The notes: generated by a model from the letters alone, not told the origin. A DNA stretch of 35,698 nucleotides from an uncultured Bacteroidales bacterium (GCA_945827635.1 CALZOG010000015.1:1-35698); one strand, 5' to 3'; positions 7,538-17,275 are shown, numbered from the stretch's first letter. Numbers and translations: made by a program.

Positions 7538-10500
7538 CTAATGAATAATCCGGGCGTAGAGCACGGGCAGGATAGTCAGCGTGAGCGGCAAGGTGAAGAT
7601 AGTGCCGAAGCAGATAACAACACCCATAGGCATCCAGAGGCTCGTATGCGCAATGATCATCGGCAGCACACCCAGCGCCGTGGTAGCCGAGGTGAGGAAC
7701 ACCGGTCGCATACGTCGGCGTCCCGCCTCGTAGGCAGCCTCGCTGACACTCAGTCCGCGCGTATGGCGAAGCTCCTCGGCGTACTCGTACATCATGATAG
7801 CATTACGCACAATGATACCGATGAGCGACACCGTACCCAGCACCGCCGTGATGGATATATCCAAGCGGAACAGCCACAACCCTAACATCGCGCCGAACAG
7901 ACACAACGCCGCTGACGAGATCGCCAGCAGTGCCAAGCGGATCCTGCCGAAGTGATAGAGCAGCAGCACGAACATCACCAGCAGCGCAGCCACCACGCTC
8001 CAGAGGATCTGCGGGACGATCATCCCGTTGACCTCACTCAGTCCGCCGAAACGGATAACAAGAGCATCCGTCGGGTGCCGCTGACGGAAACCGTCGAGCC
8101 ACCTGCTGACCGTACGCTCGGCTGCGACCTGCGAGGTGGCACCCACAAGGTCGGCACCGATAGTGATGGTAGGCACGCCGTTGCGGTGCTCGATAGAGGC
8201 GTGATGCCAGGCAGGAACAATATCCGCCACCTGACGCAGAGGCACCCAGGTGCCTGTGGCGGTGGGGACGCTTATAGAGTTGAGAGTTGAGAGTTGAGAG
8301 TTGAGGGTTTGAGAGTTTGAGGGTTTGAGTGTTTGAGGGTTTGAGGGTTTGAGCGTTGAGGGTTGAGCGTTGATTGTAGAACGCAGCACAACGGGAGTGG
8401 GAGATGTGTTGCCGTGCTCGTAGATGTTGGTGATCGTCACTCCGCGGGTGACCGACGCCAGATACAACGACAGCGACGCCTGCGTCACGCCCAGACGCGA
8501 TGCCTCATCCGCCTTAAGCACTATACGGCTCTGCGAGGCTATATCATCGTAATCGCTGTGCACCCACACCAGTTCGGGACGAGAAGCCATATACGCACGG
8601 ATAGAGTCGATGTACAGTTGCATCGTTGCCTCATGCTCCTCGGCTTCGACGAACGGCGCGTATGCCAGACGTACCTCGAGCGGGTTCTTGACCACCTGGT
8701 AGTCGAGCTGCTTGAAGCGCACATACGCGTTCGGGAACCAGTGTGCGTAGCGCGGACCGAGTTCGCGCAGCAGTTCAGCCGTAGCCCGGTAGTCAGCCGT
8801 GCCGACCACAAACTGCGCATAGTTGGGTGCAGGCATAGCCGGCGTATAGGTAGCATGGAAGCGCGGCGAGGAGTGTCCGACAAACGAGGTGACGGTCAGC
8901 ACGCGGCTGTCAGCCACCAGCATACGCGCCAGGCTGTCAGCCAGAGCCGCGGTCTGATCGACAGTCGAGCCCTGCGCCAGGTGGATCTCGACGGCAAACA
9001 TCTCACGTTCAGCCTTCGGCAGGAGCTGCAGGTTCAGACGGGTGAGGAAGAACACACCCGAGCCCAACGCCGCAATCAGCAGACCATAGGTGAACCAGCG
9101 ACAGCGGAAGCAGAACGACAGCAAGCGGTCGTACGAACGCTGCAGCCAGGTGAAGAACAGCTCCTGAACTTTCTCAAACCGCGTGGTACTCTCGCCACGG
9201 CGACGGATAAACTGCGTGGAGAGATACGGTGTCATCCATGCGGCGTAGAAGATACTGGCACCCAGCGCAAACAGCACCGCGAACGGGAAGATTTGCACGA
9301 ACTCGCCCAGCGGACCGGTAATGATCTTGGTCATCGGGAAGAACATACCCGCTATGGCGCAGGTAGCCAGACTCATCGGCACGAACAGTTGCCGGGTGCT
9401 GACCGTAGCCGAGTACCAACGCGACCAACCGCGATCCAGCAGGTTGGTATATCCGTCGATAACGATCACCGAGTCATCCACGATCATACCCAGCACAAAG
9501 ATCAGTGCCGCCAGGGTGACCGTGTTCAGTTCGATACCTGTGATGTACATCAGTCCGATACAGATGGCTATGCACACCGGCACGCCCGTACAAGCCACCA
9601 GCGCCGTGCGCAGCGGGAAGAGCAGAAGCATCACGGCAATCACCACAAGGATGGATATAAGTATATCTCTCAGAAACGAGCGTACGCTGTCGTCCACAAC
9701 CTTCGGCTGATCGGTGACGCGATGCAGACGTATGTCGGGCGGAAACTGCAAGGCAGCCTCATCGAGCACCTGCTGCACCGACTCGCCAAAGGCAACGATG
9801 TTGTTGCCGGGCTCCATCTCCATGCTGATGATCAGACCGGCTTCGCCTGACAGACCGCCGGCGTTGAGAGAAGACAGACCGGCTTCGCCTGACAGACCGC
9901 TGGCGCTGACAGAAGAGAGACCGGCTTGCTCAGCGTTGTTGTAGCACATGACGAACTGTTCAGGCTTGGGCAGGCAGCGCTCGACATTGGCTACATCCTG
10001 CAGCCTGAGCACGGCACCGGTGAGCGGGTCGGTGCGGATGATCTGGCGGGCTATCTCATACTCGCTTGAGTACGGTATATCCACCCTGAGTTCGCCTGCC
10101 GACTCATCCTGTCCGCCTACCGTACGCAAGCCCTGCAACAGCAGTTGTGCCTGCAGGGCAGAGGGCGTGAGTCCGTAGGATGCCATACGCGGCAGGTCGA
10201 GCGTGACAACGATCTGTTCGCGCTGGCTGCCGAGGATCTTCAGTTTGCCCATCGCGTCAATCTCGCTCAGTTGGCGTGTGAGCCGTTCGGCGTAAGGCTG
10301 CAACTCCGTCACGCTGCGCTGGTTGCTCTCCAACGACAGCAGGATAGATGCCGTATTGCCGAAATCGTCGATAAGCACCACATCCGCCACGCCTGCCGGC
10401 AGTTGGGTCTTCTTGAGCAGGTTCAGTCCGGCGCGCATCTTTGCCCAGGTCTGATCCTTCGACGTGATGGAGTTGCGCAGCATGACATAGCAGTACACCA

Positions 10501-10777
10501 CCCCATCCTCGGTGGTGGAGTATGTCATCTGCCGGTTAACCTCCTCATACGAATTAATGAACGCCTCAAGCGGTACGGTCACCTGCTGCTCCACCTCCTC
10601 TGCCGTTGCGCCCGGGTAGATAGCCGCCACTACAGCCTGACGGATAGTGAACTGCGGGAACTCATCCTTGCTCATCTGCGGCAGCGCCCAGATGCCGAAT
10701 GCCATCAGCACTCCGAACACGAAGAAGATGATACCGTGATTGCGCAGAGCGCCTTGTATATGATCGCGTTTGTACAT
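7538..10777 (-). CDS. Efflux RND transporter permease subunit (AcrB/CusA superfamily)
   Basis: 1079 aa; N-term TM then PGATAEEVEQQVTVPLE, VLGMIVDDSVIVIDGYTN, GTVSLIGIIVRNAIMMYEYAEELR, RMRPVFLTSATTALGVLPMI; ATG at 10777 overlaps adaptor stop. Confidence 0.95.
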   Translation of the reverse strand: MYKRDHIQGALRNHGIIFFVFGVLMAFGIWALPQMSKDEFPQFTIRQAVVAAIYPGATAEEVEQQVTVPLEAFINSYEEVNRQMTYSTTEDGVVYCYVMLRNSITSKDQTWAKMRAGLNLLKKTQLPAGVADVVLIDDFGNTASILLSLESNQRSVTELQPYAERLTRQLSEIDAMGKLKILGSQREQIVVTLDLPRMASYGLTPSALQAQLLLQGLRTVGGQDESAGELRVDIPYSSEYEIARQIIRTDPLTGAVLRLQDVANVERCLPKPEQFVMCYNNAEQAGLSSVSASGLSGEAGLSSLNAGGLSGEAGLIISMEMEPGNNIVAFGESVQQVLDEAALQFPPDIRLHRVTDQPKVVDDSVRSFLRDILISILVVIAVMLLLFPLRTALVACTGVPVCIAICIGLMYITGIELNTVTLAALIFVLGMIVDDSVIVIDGYTNLLDRGWSRWYSATVSTRQLFVPMSLATCAIAGMFFPMTKIITGPLGEFVQIFPFAVLFALGASIFYAAWMTPYLSTQFIRRRGESTTRFEKVQELFFTWLQRSYDRLLSFCFRCRWFTYGLLIAALGSGVFFLTRLNLQLLPKAEREMFAVEIHLAQGSTVDQTAALADSLARMLVADSRVLTVTSFVGHSSPRFHATYTPAMPAPNYAQFVVGTADYRATAELLRELGPRYAHWFPNAYVRFKQLDYQVVKNPLEVRLAYAPFVEAEEHEATMQLYIDSIRAYMASRPELVWVHSDYDDIASQSRIVLKADEASRLGVTQASLSLYLASVTRGVTITNIYEHGNTSPTPVVLRSTINAQPSTLKPSNPQTLKPSNSQTLNSQLSTLNSISVPTATGTWVPLRQVADIVPAWHHASIEHRNGVPTITIGADLVGATSQVAAERTVSRWLDGFRQRHPTDALVIRFGGLSEVNGMIVPQILWSVVAALLVMFVLLLYHFGRIRLALLAISSAALCLFGAMLGLWLFRLDISITAVLGTVSLIGIIVRNAIMMYEYAEELRHTRGLSVSEAAYEAGRRRMRPVFLTSATTALGVLPMIIAHTSLWMPMGVVICFGTIFTLPLTLTILPVLYARIIH
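8276..8373. repeat. In-frame TTGAGAG/GGTTTGAG repeat inside the RND permease gene
   Basis: gagagttgagagttgagggtttgagagtttgagggtttgag...; encodes QPSTLKPSNPQTLKPSNSQTLNSQLSTLNS. Confidence 0.92.
9834..9917. repeat. 42-bp tandem duplication (x2) inside the RND permease gene
   Basis: Units 9834-9875 and 9876-9917 differ at 4 positions; encode LSSVSASGLSGEAG / LSSLNAGGLSGEAG. Confidence 0.92.
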
Positions 10778-11799
10778 CACTTACTCTCCACAACAGCGTT
10801 ATGATACAGTTTCTGATAGCCTGCAACGACCACACGGTCGCCGTTGTGCAGACCTGCGGTGACCTCAACGCCATTGGCGTGGTAGGCACCGAGGGTTATC
10901 TGCCTGCGCTCGGCACGCGAGTCATCACCTACGGTCCATACAGCCGGTCCCTCAGGCAGCAGCGTGATGCAGTGCTGCGGTATAACCACAGCGCTCTGCC
11001 CCGTACGAACGATACTGAGTGTGCCCACCATACCCGGCAACAAGCCCGCCGGCGGGTTGCTGATGGCAGCCTCCACGGGATATGAATGGGTCAGTACGTT
11101 AGCCTGCATACCTATCCGGGTCAGGCACGCCTGCAGGCCTACGGCTTGCAGCGCAGGTATATCGAGCCGTGCGCTATCCCCCGTATGCAGAGCCGCGACC
11201 TCCGCCTCCGGCACATACGCGAGCACGGTGAACCCCGACAGGTCGAGCAACGTGATCACGGGCACTTCGGGTACTATATGCTGCCCTACGTGCAAGGCAT
11301 CGAACGCGGCTATACCGTTCAGCGGTGCGGTCAGCACACACTGCTGCACCTGTCGGTTGGCGGCTACGCAGGCGGCTTGCGCCTGGTTGAACTTGGTCTG
11401 CAACTCAACCATCTGCACGTCGGATATCAGTCCTTTCTCGTGCAGGGGCTTGGTGCGGCTCATAGCATCCTCGGCTTGCGCAAACGCGGCGCGCGCCGTT
11501 GCCAGCGCCTGACGCGCGTTGGTGTCATCCACGCGCAGCAACACGTCGCCCTTGCGCACCTTGGCGTTAGGACGGACGCAGACCTCGGTAACCGTGCCGC
11601 CGTACGGCAGACTAAGAGGGATGTTGGTCTGCTCCTGCACGGTGGCAAGATAGGAGTAAGTGCTCAGCGAGGCTACCGACTGAACGGTCAGCACCTCACA
11701 CTGAACGGGCTGCTGCGAGCGGCTCTTCTGCTCGCGAACGGTACACGAGGTACAGAGCAGCAGGACCACAAGCGATAGGTATCGGACTAAATATCTCAT
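10777..11799 (-). CDS. Efflux RND transporter periplasmic adaptor subunit (lipoprotein)
   Basis: Lipobox LLLCTSC; GGTVTEVCVRPNAKVRKGDVLLRVD barrel-sandwich hybrid; coupled with the permease. Confidence 0.92.
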   Translation of the reverse strand: MRYLVRYLSLVVLLLCTSCTVREQKSRSQQPVQCEVLTVQSVASLSTYSYLATVQEQTNIPLSLPYGGTVTEVCVRPNAKVRKGDVLLRVDDTNARQALATARAAFAQAEDAMSRTKPLHEKGLISDVQMVELQTKFNQAQAACVAANRQVQQCVLTAPLNGIAAFDALHVGQHIVPEVPVITLLDLSGFTVLAYVPEAEVAALHTGDSARLDIPALQAVGLQACLTRIGMQANVLTHSYPVEAAISNPPAGLLPGMVGTLSIVRTGQSAVVIPQHCITLLPEGPAVWTVGDDSRAERRQITLGAYHANGVEVTAGLHNGDRVVVAGYQKLYHNAVVESK

Positions 11800-12374
11800 A
11801 CAGTTTGTGTAAATTGGATAATCTGTTTTGCCAAATCGGTTACGGGTGTCTTGCCGTCGTTGACGATTGTCAGGTCGGCATGCTGCTCATCGTGCTGCTG
11901 GGTGCGGATACGTGCAAGCACCTGCTCCGGGGTGATCGTCTGACCGCATTCGGCGGCACGATGTATGACGCGCTCCACGCGGACCGCCTCGGGTGCAGCG
12001 ATGCAGACCACCGCATCACACAGCCGGCTGATGCCCGACGAGAAGAGGATAGCCGACTCAACGAACGCCAAACGTTGACCCTCCGCCCAGGCACATATAT
12101 CCCGCGCGACTGCCGGATGCACGATGGCATTGAGCCGTGCCAGAAGGTCGGGGGCAGCAAAGACCTGCGAAGCAACGTACTGCGTCTGATACGTGCCGCC
12201 CTTGTACGCCTCAGCACCGAACAAAGCAGTCAACTGCCGGCGGACAGAGGGATCCTCAGCAATGATCCGCTTCGCCTGAGCATCACAATCATACACAGGA
12301 TAACCCTGCTCCGCTATGACGCGAAGTACGGTAGATTTGCCGCTGCCTATGCCGCCCGTAATGCCGATGAGCAT
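11796..12374 (-). CDS. coaE: Dephospho-CoA kinase
   Basis: MLIGITGGIGSGKSTVLRVIAEQGYPVYDCDAQAKRI, Walker A and CoaE signatures. Confidence 0.95.
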   Translation of the reverse strand: MLIGITGGIGSGKSTVLRVIAEQGYPVYDCDAQAKRIIAEDPSVRRQLTALFGAEAYKGGTYQTQYVASQVFAAPDLLARLNAIVHPAVARDICAWAEGQRLAFVESAILFSSGISRLCDAVVCIAAPEAVRVERVIHRAAECGQTITPEQVLARIRTQQHDEQHADLTIVNDGKTPVTDLAKQIIQFTQTV

Positions 12375-12514
12375 ATATAACTACAAATTATTTGTCAAAA
12401 AAAACACGTAAAGTTACACAATATTTCCCGTAAATGCAAATCTACAGGGCGCAGAAATCTCCTTTTTTTATGAAAAAAGGTATAAGTAAAAGTGTATCTA
12501 CCAAACAAAACTAA

Positions 12515-12546
12515 AACAAACGACCCACCGGAGTGAGTCGTTTGTT
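12515..12546 (-). terminator. Terminator downstream of exuT
   Basis: Perfect 10-bp stem AACAAACGAC/GTCGTTTGTT; T-rich on the minus strand after the stem. Confidence 0.75.
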
Positions 12547-12563
12547 ATAGAAAATCGTGCAGA

Positions 12564-14009
12564 TTAGTCTATCACTACGGGTTTGTACTTGGGCACCAAG
12601 GCTTTCATGACCGACCAACCGATCAGGTAAGCCACCGCGCAGATACAGAAGATGATCATGTAACCTGCTTCCTTACCCGTAAAGCCCAGGAAGGCGAACG
12701 CCTCGCCTAAGCCTGCAGAGTAATCGAACAGCACACCTGAGCCCTTGTTGATCAGGAACGAACCTATACCTCCTGCCATAGCACCTATACCGGTGATCGT
12801 AGCAACAGCCGATTTCGGGAACATGTCACCGGTAGTGGAGAAGATATTTGCACTCCAACTCTGGTGAGCGGCACCTACTATACCAATGATGATAGCTACA
12901 GCCCACGGCCCCCATTCACGGCCCAACGGTTGAGCAAACAATGCCATGAGCGGGAAGAACGCAAAGATCAGCATAGCCCGCATACGGCCTGCGTACGGCT
13001 CCATGCCTTTCTTCTCGACGAAGATCTTCGGCAGGTAACCGCCGAACAGCGAGATAACCGTTACGATAGCATACAGCACGAAAATCAAAGCGATACCCTG
13101 CGGGTCGGAAGCCTTGATACCGAACTGATCCTGGAAATATGCAGGCGCCCAGAACAGGAAGAACCACCAAACTCCATCGGTCATGAACTTGCCAAACGCA
13201 AACGACCAGGTCTGTCTGTGCTTGAAAGCCTCGCCAAAAGACATCTGTTTCTCGCTTTCGACTTTCGACTGTTGAGTTTGAGCATCAGCAGTCTCATCCT
13301 GGTGGATATACTCCAACTCAGCCTCATTCACGTGCTTGGACTCCTCGGGTTTGTCATACACAAAGATCCATACCCCCGCCCAGAGGAAACCCAGCGCACC
13401 GATAATGATGAACGCCCACTCCCATCCGAGGCTCTTTGCCAGCAGAGGAATAGTAGCCGGAGCAGCCAGTGCACCCACCGATGCTCCTGCGTTGAACAGA
13501 GCGGTTGCGAACGCACGGTCTTTCTTCGGGAAATATTCGGCGGTCACCTTGATAGCAGCAGGGAAGTTACCCGCTTCACCAAGGCCTAAGATCAAACGGC
13601 AGAAGAGGAACAGATAGACACTGACCATCGAGATCGTACTCACGATCGTTCCGGTAGCCTCCAACAGCGCTGCCTTGCTCTCCAGGCCAACAATCTGCTC
13701 GGTTACCCAACCGCAGCCAGCGTGCATAACAGCACCAAGCGACCATACAATGATCGCCCACAGGTAACCTTTCTTCGTCCCCATCCAATCGATAAACTTA
13801 CCGGCGAACAAGCAGAAGATAGCATACGCGATGGAGAACACACCGGTGATTGTTCCGTAGTCGGAGTCGGTCCAGTGGAATTCAGGTTGAATAAACTCTT
13901 TGAAGGTCAACGACAGAACCTGGCGGTCCATGTAGTTAACCGTGGTGGCGAAGAAAAGCATCGCACACATGACCCAACGCCAGTTGGTCATCAGTTTACG
14001 TGTTGTCAT
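12564..14009 (-). CDS. exuT: MFS hexuronate transporter
   Basis: NYMDRQVLSLTFKEF, GLGEAGNFPAAIKVTAEYFPKKDRAFATALFNAGASVGA; ATG at 14009 (ORF extends to 14051). Confidence 0.88.
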   Translation of the reverse strand: MTTRKLMTNWRWVMCAMLFFATTVNYMDRQVLSLTFKEFIQPEFHWTDSDYGTITGVFSIAYAIFCLFAGKFIDWMGTKKGYLWAIIVWSLGAVMHAGCGWVTEQIVGLESKAALLEATGTIVSTISMVSVYLFLFCRLILGLGEAGNFPAAIKVTAEYFPKKDRAFATALFNAGASVGALAAPATIPLLAKSLGWEWAFIIIGALGFLWAGVWIFVYDKPEESKHVNEAELEYIHQDETADAQTQQSKVESEKQMSFGEAFKHRQTWSFAFGKFMTDGVWWFFLFWAPAYFQDQFGIKASDPQGIALIFVLYAIVTVISLFGGYLPKIFVEKKGMEPYAGRMRAMLIFAFFPLMALFAQPLGREWGPWAVAIIIGIVGAAHQSWSANIFSTTGDMFPKSAVATITGIGAMAGGIGSFLINKGSGVLFDYSAGLGEAFAFLGFTGKEAGYMIIFCICAVAYLIGWSVMKALVPKYKPVVID

Positions 14010-14079
14010 AAAATTATATTTTGTGATAAGTCGAAAGACCGTGCTTCGCACTCAAAGACAAAAGATAAAAGCCTAATCA

Positions 14080-14133
14080 GTCTTTGCTCTTTAAGCGAAG
14101 CGGTCTTTTTTCTTTTAGTGAAACGGTCTGTGA
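14080..14133. repeat. CTTTAAGCGAAGCGGTCT / CTTTTAGTGAAACGGTCT repeat pair between kdgK and exuT
   Basis: gtctttgctctttaagcgaagcggtcttttttcttttagtgaaacggtct. Confidence 0.8.
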
Positions 14134-15159
14134 TTAGCGTTGTACACGTCCGTTGGCGTTACCACCGGCGAGAGAGAGCACCTCATCTTCGCTTACGAGG
14201 TTGAAGTCGCCGTTGATAGTGTGCTTGAGAGCCGAAGCGGCTACAGCGAACTCGAGTGCTGCGCCCTGGTTGTCAGGATACTTGAGCATACCGTGGATCA
14301 GACCGCCGGAGAATGAGTCACCACCGCCTACGCGGTCGATGATCGGGTTGATCTCGTAACGCTTGCTCTGATAGAACTCCTTGCCGTTGTAGATCATTGC
14401 TTTCCAACCGTTGAACGTAGCGGAGAAGGACTCGCGCAGTGTAGAAACAACATACTTGAAGCCGAACTCTTTCATCATTTGCTCGAAGATGCCCTTGTAG
14501 CCTTCGGCATTGGTCTCACCGCCTTCGACATCTGCGTCGGGCTTGAAGCCGAGGCAAAGTTCGGCATCTTCCTCGTTGCCGATACATACGTCAACGTACT
14601 GCATCAACGGACGCATGATGGAGATAGCTTTCTCGCTGGTCCAAAGTTTCTTGCGGAAGTTCAAGTCAACCGATACAGTTACGCCGTGACGCTTGGCAGC
14701 CTCGCAAGCGAGCTTGGTGATCTCTGCAGCCTTGTCGGAGATAGCGGGCGTGATACCCGACCAGTGGAACCATGCTGCACCTTCCATGATCTTATCGAAG
14801 TCAAAGTCCTTCGGATCAGCCTCAGCGATTGCGCTGTGAGCACGGTCATAAATAACCATGCTGGGGCGCATCGAAGCGCCGGTCTCACAGTAGTACAGAC
14901 CTATGCGGTCGCCGCCACGAACGATATAATCGTCCTTTACGCCGTAACGACGCAGCGAGTTAACAGCAATCTGACCGATCTCGTGCTTCGGCAGTTTGGT
15001 TACCAGATAAGCCTCGTGACCATAGTTGGCGCACGAAATAGCTACGTTAGCCTCACCGCCGCCCGGGATAATACGAAAATGCTCGGACTGAATGAAGCGG
15101 TCTTGTCCTTCCGGACTGAGGCGAAGCATTATCTCGCCTAATGTAATGATTTTAGCCAT
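14134..15159 (-). CDS. kdgK: 2-dehydro-3-deoxygluconokinase (PfkB family)
   Basis: MAKIITLGEIMLRLSPEG, IPGGGEANVAISCANYG, RVGGGDSFSGGLIHGML. Confidence 0.92.
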   Translation of the reverse strand: MAKIITLGEIMLRLSPEGQDRFIQSEHFRIIPGGGEANVAISCANYGHEAYLVTKLPKHEIGQIAVNSLRRYGVKDDYIVRGGDRIGLYYCETGASMRPSMVIYDRAHSAIAEADPKDFDFDKIMEGAAWFHWSGITPAISDKAAEITKLACEAAKRHGVTVSVDLNFRKKLWTSEKAISIMRPLMQYVDVCIGNEEDAELCLGFKPDADVEGGETNAEGYKGIFEQMMKEFGFKYVVSTLRESFSATFNGWKAMIYNGKEFYQSKRYEINPIIDRVGGGDSFSGGLIHGMLKYPDNQGAALEFAVAASALKHTINGDFNLVSEDEVLSLAGGNANGRVQR

Positions 15160-15239
15160 ATGTTTAATTATTTACGATTTAACAATTTACGATTTAGAAC
15201 TTGAAGTCGTTCTTAGCCATAAGGCACGATGATTTTAAA

Positions 15240-16655
15240 TCAGAATTTAAAATACTGCTTCGCGTTGTTGTAGCAGATGTCTTCAACCATCTGTTGAACG
15301 CGGGCTTTCTCGTAGCCGGTGTACGGGATCATGCCGTTCTCGATGTCGTTGCCGAGAACATTGCAGAGCGTACGACGGAAATACTCATGGCGCGGGTAAG
15401 AGAGGAACGAACGGCTGTCGGTCAGCATGCCGACCATGCGGGAGAGCAGACCGAGGTTGGACAAAGCCATCATCTGTTTCTCCATACCGTCTTTCTGATC
15501 AAGGAACCACCAGCCTGAACCGAACTGAATCTTGCCGGGAACACTGCCATCCTGGAAGTTACCGAGCATAGTAGCGATTACCTCGTTGGCGCACGGGTTG
15601 AGGTTGTAGAGAATGGTCTTAGCCAGATGACCTTCGCTATTCATCTCGTCGAGGAAATGGCTCATTGCCTTTGCGGTCGTGAACTCGCCGATGGAGTCGA
15701 AGCCGGTGTCAGCACCGAGTTGTGCGAACATCTTCGAGTTGTTGTTACGGATAGCGCCGTAGTGGTACTGCTGCGTCCAGCCCGAAGCATAGTCCATCTC
15801 TGCTTGCGCGTGCAAGTAAGAGTGCTTGTACTGGCGGATCTCATATGCGCTGAGCTCTTTGCCTGCAAGGGCTTTCTGGAAGATCGCGTTGATCTCGGCG
15901 TCGGTGTACGGTTCGTCGTAGAACTCCTCGATACCGTGGTCAGACAGGCGGCAACCCATCGACTCGAAGAAGTCGTGGCGTTTCTGGAGGGCATCTACCA
16001 AATCGCCAAAATTGGCGATTGCAATACCGCTTACGGCGGAGAGTTTCTCGATATAAGCCTTCCATGTAGCGGCTTCGATGTTCATACCTGCGTCCGGACG
16101 CCAGGTAGGCAACATACGCACCTCTGCCTTCGGATCACTCTTGAGCATCTGGTGCCATTCGAGCGAATCGGCAGGATCATCGGTGGTGCATACGAGTTCT
16201 ACATGATAGTGTTTCATGAGTCCTTGCGGGCAGAACTTCGGGTCGTTCTGGATGAGGTCGTTGCACTTGTCGTAGATCGCACGTGCGGTCTCGGGGTTCA
16301 GGCGCTCCTCAATACCGAAAGCGGTCTTGAGCTCCAGATGCGTCCAGTGGTAGAGCGGGTTGCGGAACGTGTAAGGAACGGTCTCTGCCCACTTCTCGAA
16401 CTTCTGCCAGTCGGTGGTGTCCTTGCCGGTACAGAAACGCTCGTCCACACCGTTGGAACGCATAGCGCGCCACTTGTAGTGGTCACCCATGAGCCAGATC
16501 TGTGCAATCGACTCAAAGCGTTTGTTCTCTGCTACCATCTGTGGGATAAGATGGCAGTGGTAATCGATGATGGGCATTTTAGCCGCATGATTGTGATACA
16601 ACTCCTGTGCGGTCTCTGTCTGCAACAGGAAATCTTTGTCCATGAATGGTTTCAT
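15240..16655 (-). CDS. uxaC: Glucuronate isomerase
   Basis: MPIIDYHCHLIPQMVAENKRFESIAQIWLMGDHYKWRAMRSNGVDE, GSGWWFLDQKDGMEKQM. Confidence 0.95.
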   Translation of the reverse strand: MKPFMDKDFLLQTETAQELYHNHAAKMPIIDYHCHLIPQMVAENKRFESIAQIWLMGDHYKWRAMRSNGVDERFCTGKDTTDWQKFEKWAETVPYTFRNPLYHWTHLELKTAFGIEERLNPETARAIYDKCNDLIQNDPKFCPQGLMKHYHVELVCTTDDPADSLEWHQMLKSDPKAEVRMLPTWRPDAGMNIEAATWKAYIEKLSAVSGIAIANFGDLVDALQKRHDFFESMGCRLSDHGIEEFYDEPYTDAEINAIFQKALAGKELSAYEIRQYKHSYLHAQAEMDYASGWTQQYHYGAIRNNNSKMFAQLGADTGFDSIGEFTTAKAMSHFLDEMNSEGHLAKTILYNLNPCANEVIATMLGNFQDGSVPGKIQFGSGWWFLDQKDGMEKQMMALSNLGLLSRMVGMLTDSRSFLSYPRHEYFRRTLCNVLGNDIENGMIPYTGYEKARVQQMVEDICYNNAKQYFKF

Positions 16656-16665
16656 ATTGTTTATA

Positions 16666-17133
16666 TTAGAATTGTGAACCTAAAATAGTATATTCAATGC
16701 CATCGCGGAGGATCAATATCTGTCCGTTGCGAATCACTTTTTGGCAACTGACAGTTGATTGCTGACTACTCCCTACTCCGCTTGTGCGGCGTGTGCAGGT
16801 CAGCGTGATGGATATACACAGCTGCTTGCCTTTGATCGTGAACGGCAGCTCGCCTGTCACAGGCTGCTCGCTGTGGTCGATAGTGTGGGATACGATATAG
16901 TTCTTGCCTTCAGCATCGGTGCGCGGGAAGAAATACGTATCATCGGGATACGAGACGTTGTTCCACATCGTGATGCTTGCGTCCGCATCATCGTAATTGG
17001 CGTATCCGCGTATCGTTGCCTCGGTTACTTGCAGATCATCGGGGATATGGATCGTGTAGGTGATGTCAGCTGCTAACTTCATGTAGATTTTTTTGGCTAC
17101 TGTATAGCCCCAGCTGCCGTCGTTGGTAATCAT
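16666..17133 (-). CDS. Probable fragment of a secreted protein, C-terminal NGQILILRDGIEYTILGSQF motif
   Basis: No signal peptide; C-terminus resembles the 'G.l.I.rdG..Y...G' tail of Bacteroidales secreted proteins; may be a decayed gene. Confidence 0.45.
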   Translation of the reverse strand: MITNDGSWGYTVAKKIYMKLAADITYTIHIPDDLQVTEATIRGYANYDDADASITMWNNVSYPDDTYFFPRTDAEGKNYIVSHTIDHSEQPVTGELPFTIKGKQLCISITLTCTRRTSGVGSSQQSTVSCQKVIRNGQILILRDGIEYTILGSQF

Positions 17134-17275
17134 TGTCGGCAGGATTGATTTTTAAGACATTAGTCATAATGATTTGTCGAAAGTCGAAAGATGAAAGACC
17201 GGTCACTATGTGGCCTTAAAGACTCTTTCTACTTTGAGCGAAGCGGTCTTTCTTCTTTCAGCGTTAGCGGTCTAT

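Noticed and set aside
8363-9850. 495-aa plus-strand ORF antisense to the RND permease
   Set aside because: Arg/His/Gln-rich translation typical of shadow ORFs; the sense strand is clearly a conserved transporter.
15627-16688. 353-aa plus-strand ORF antisense to uxaC
   Set aside because: Sense gene uxaC is unambiguous; no support for the antisense product.
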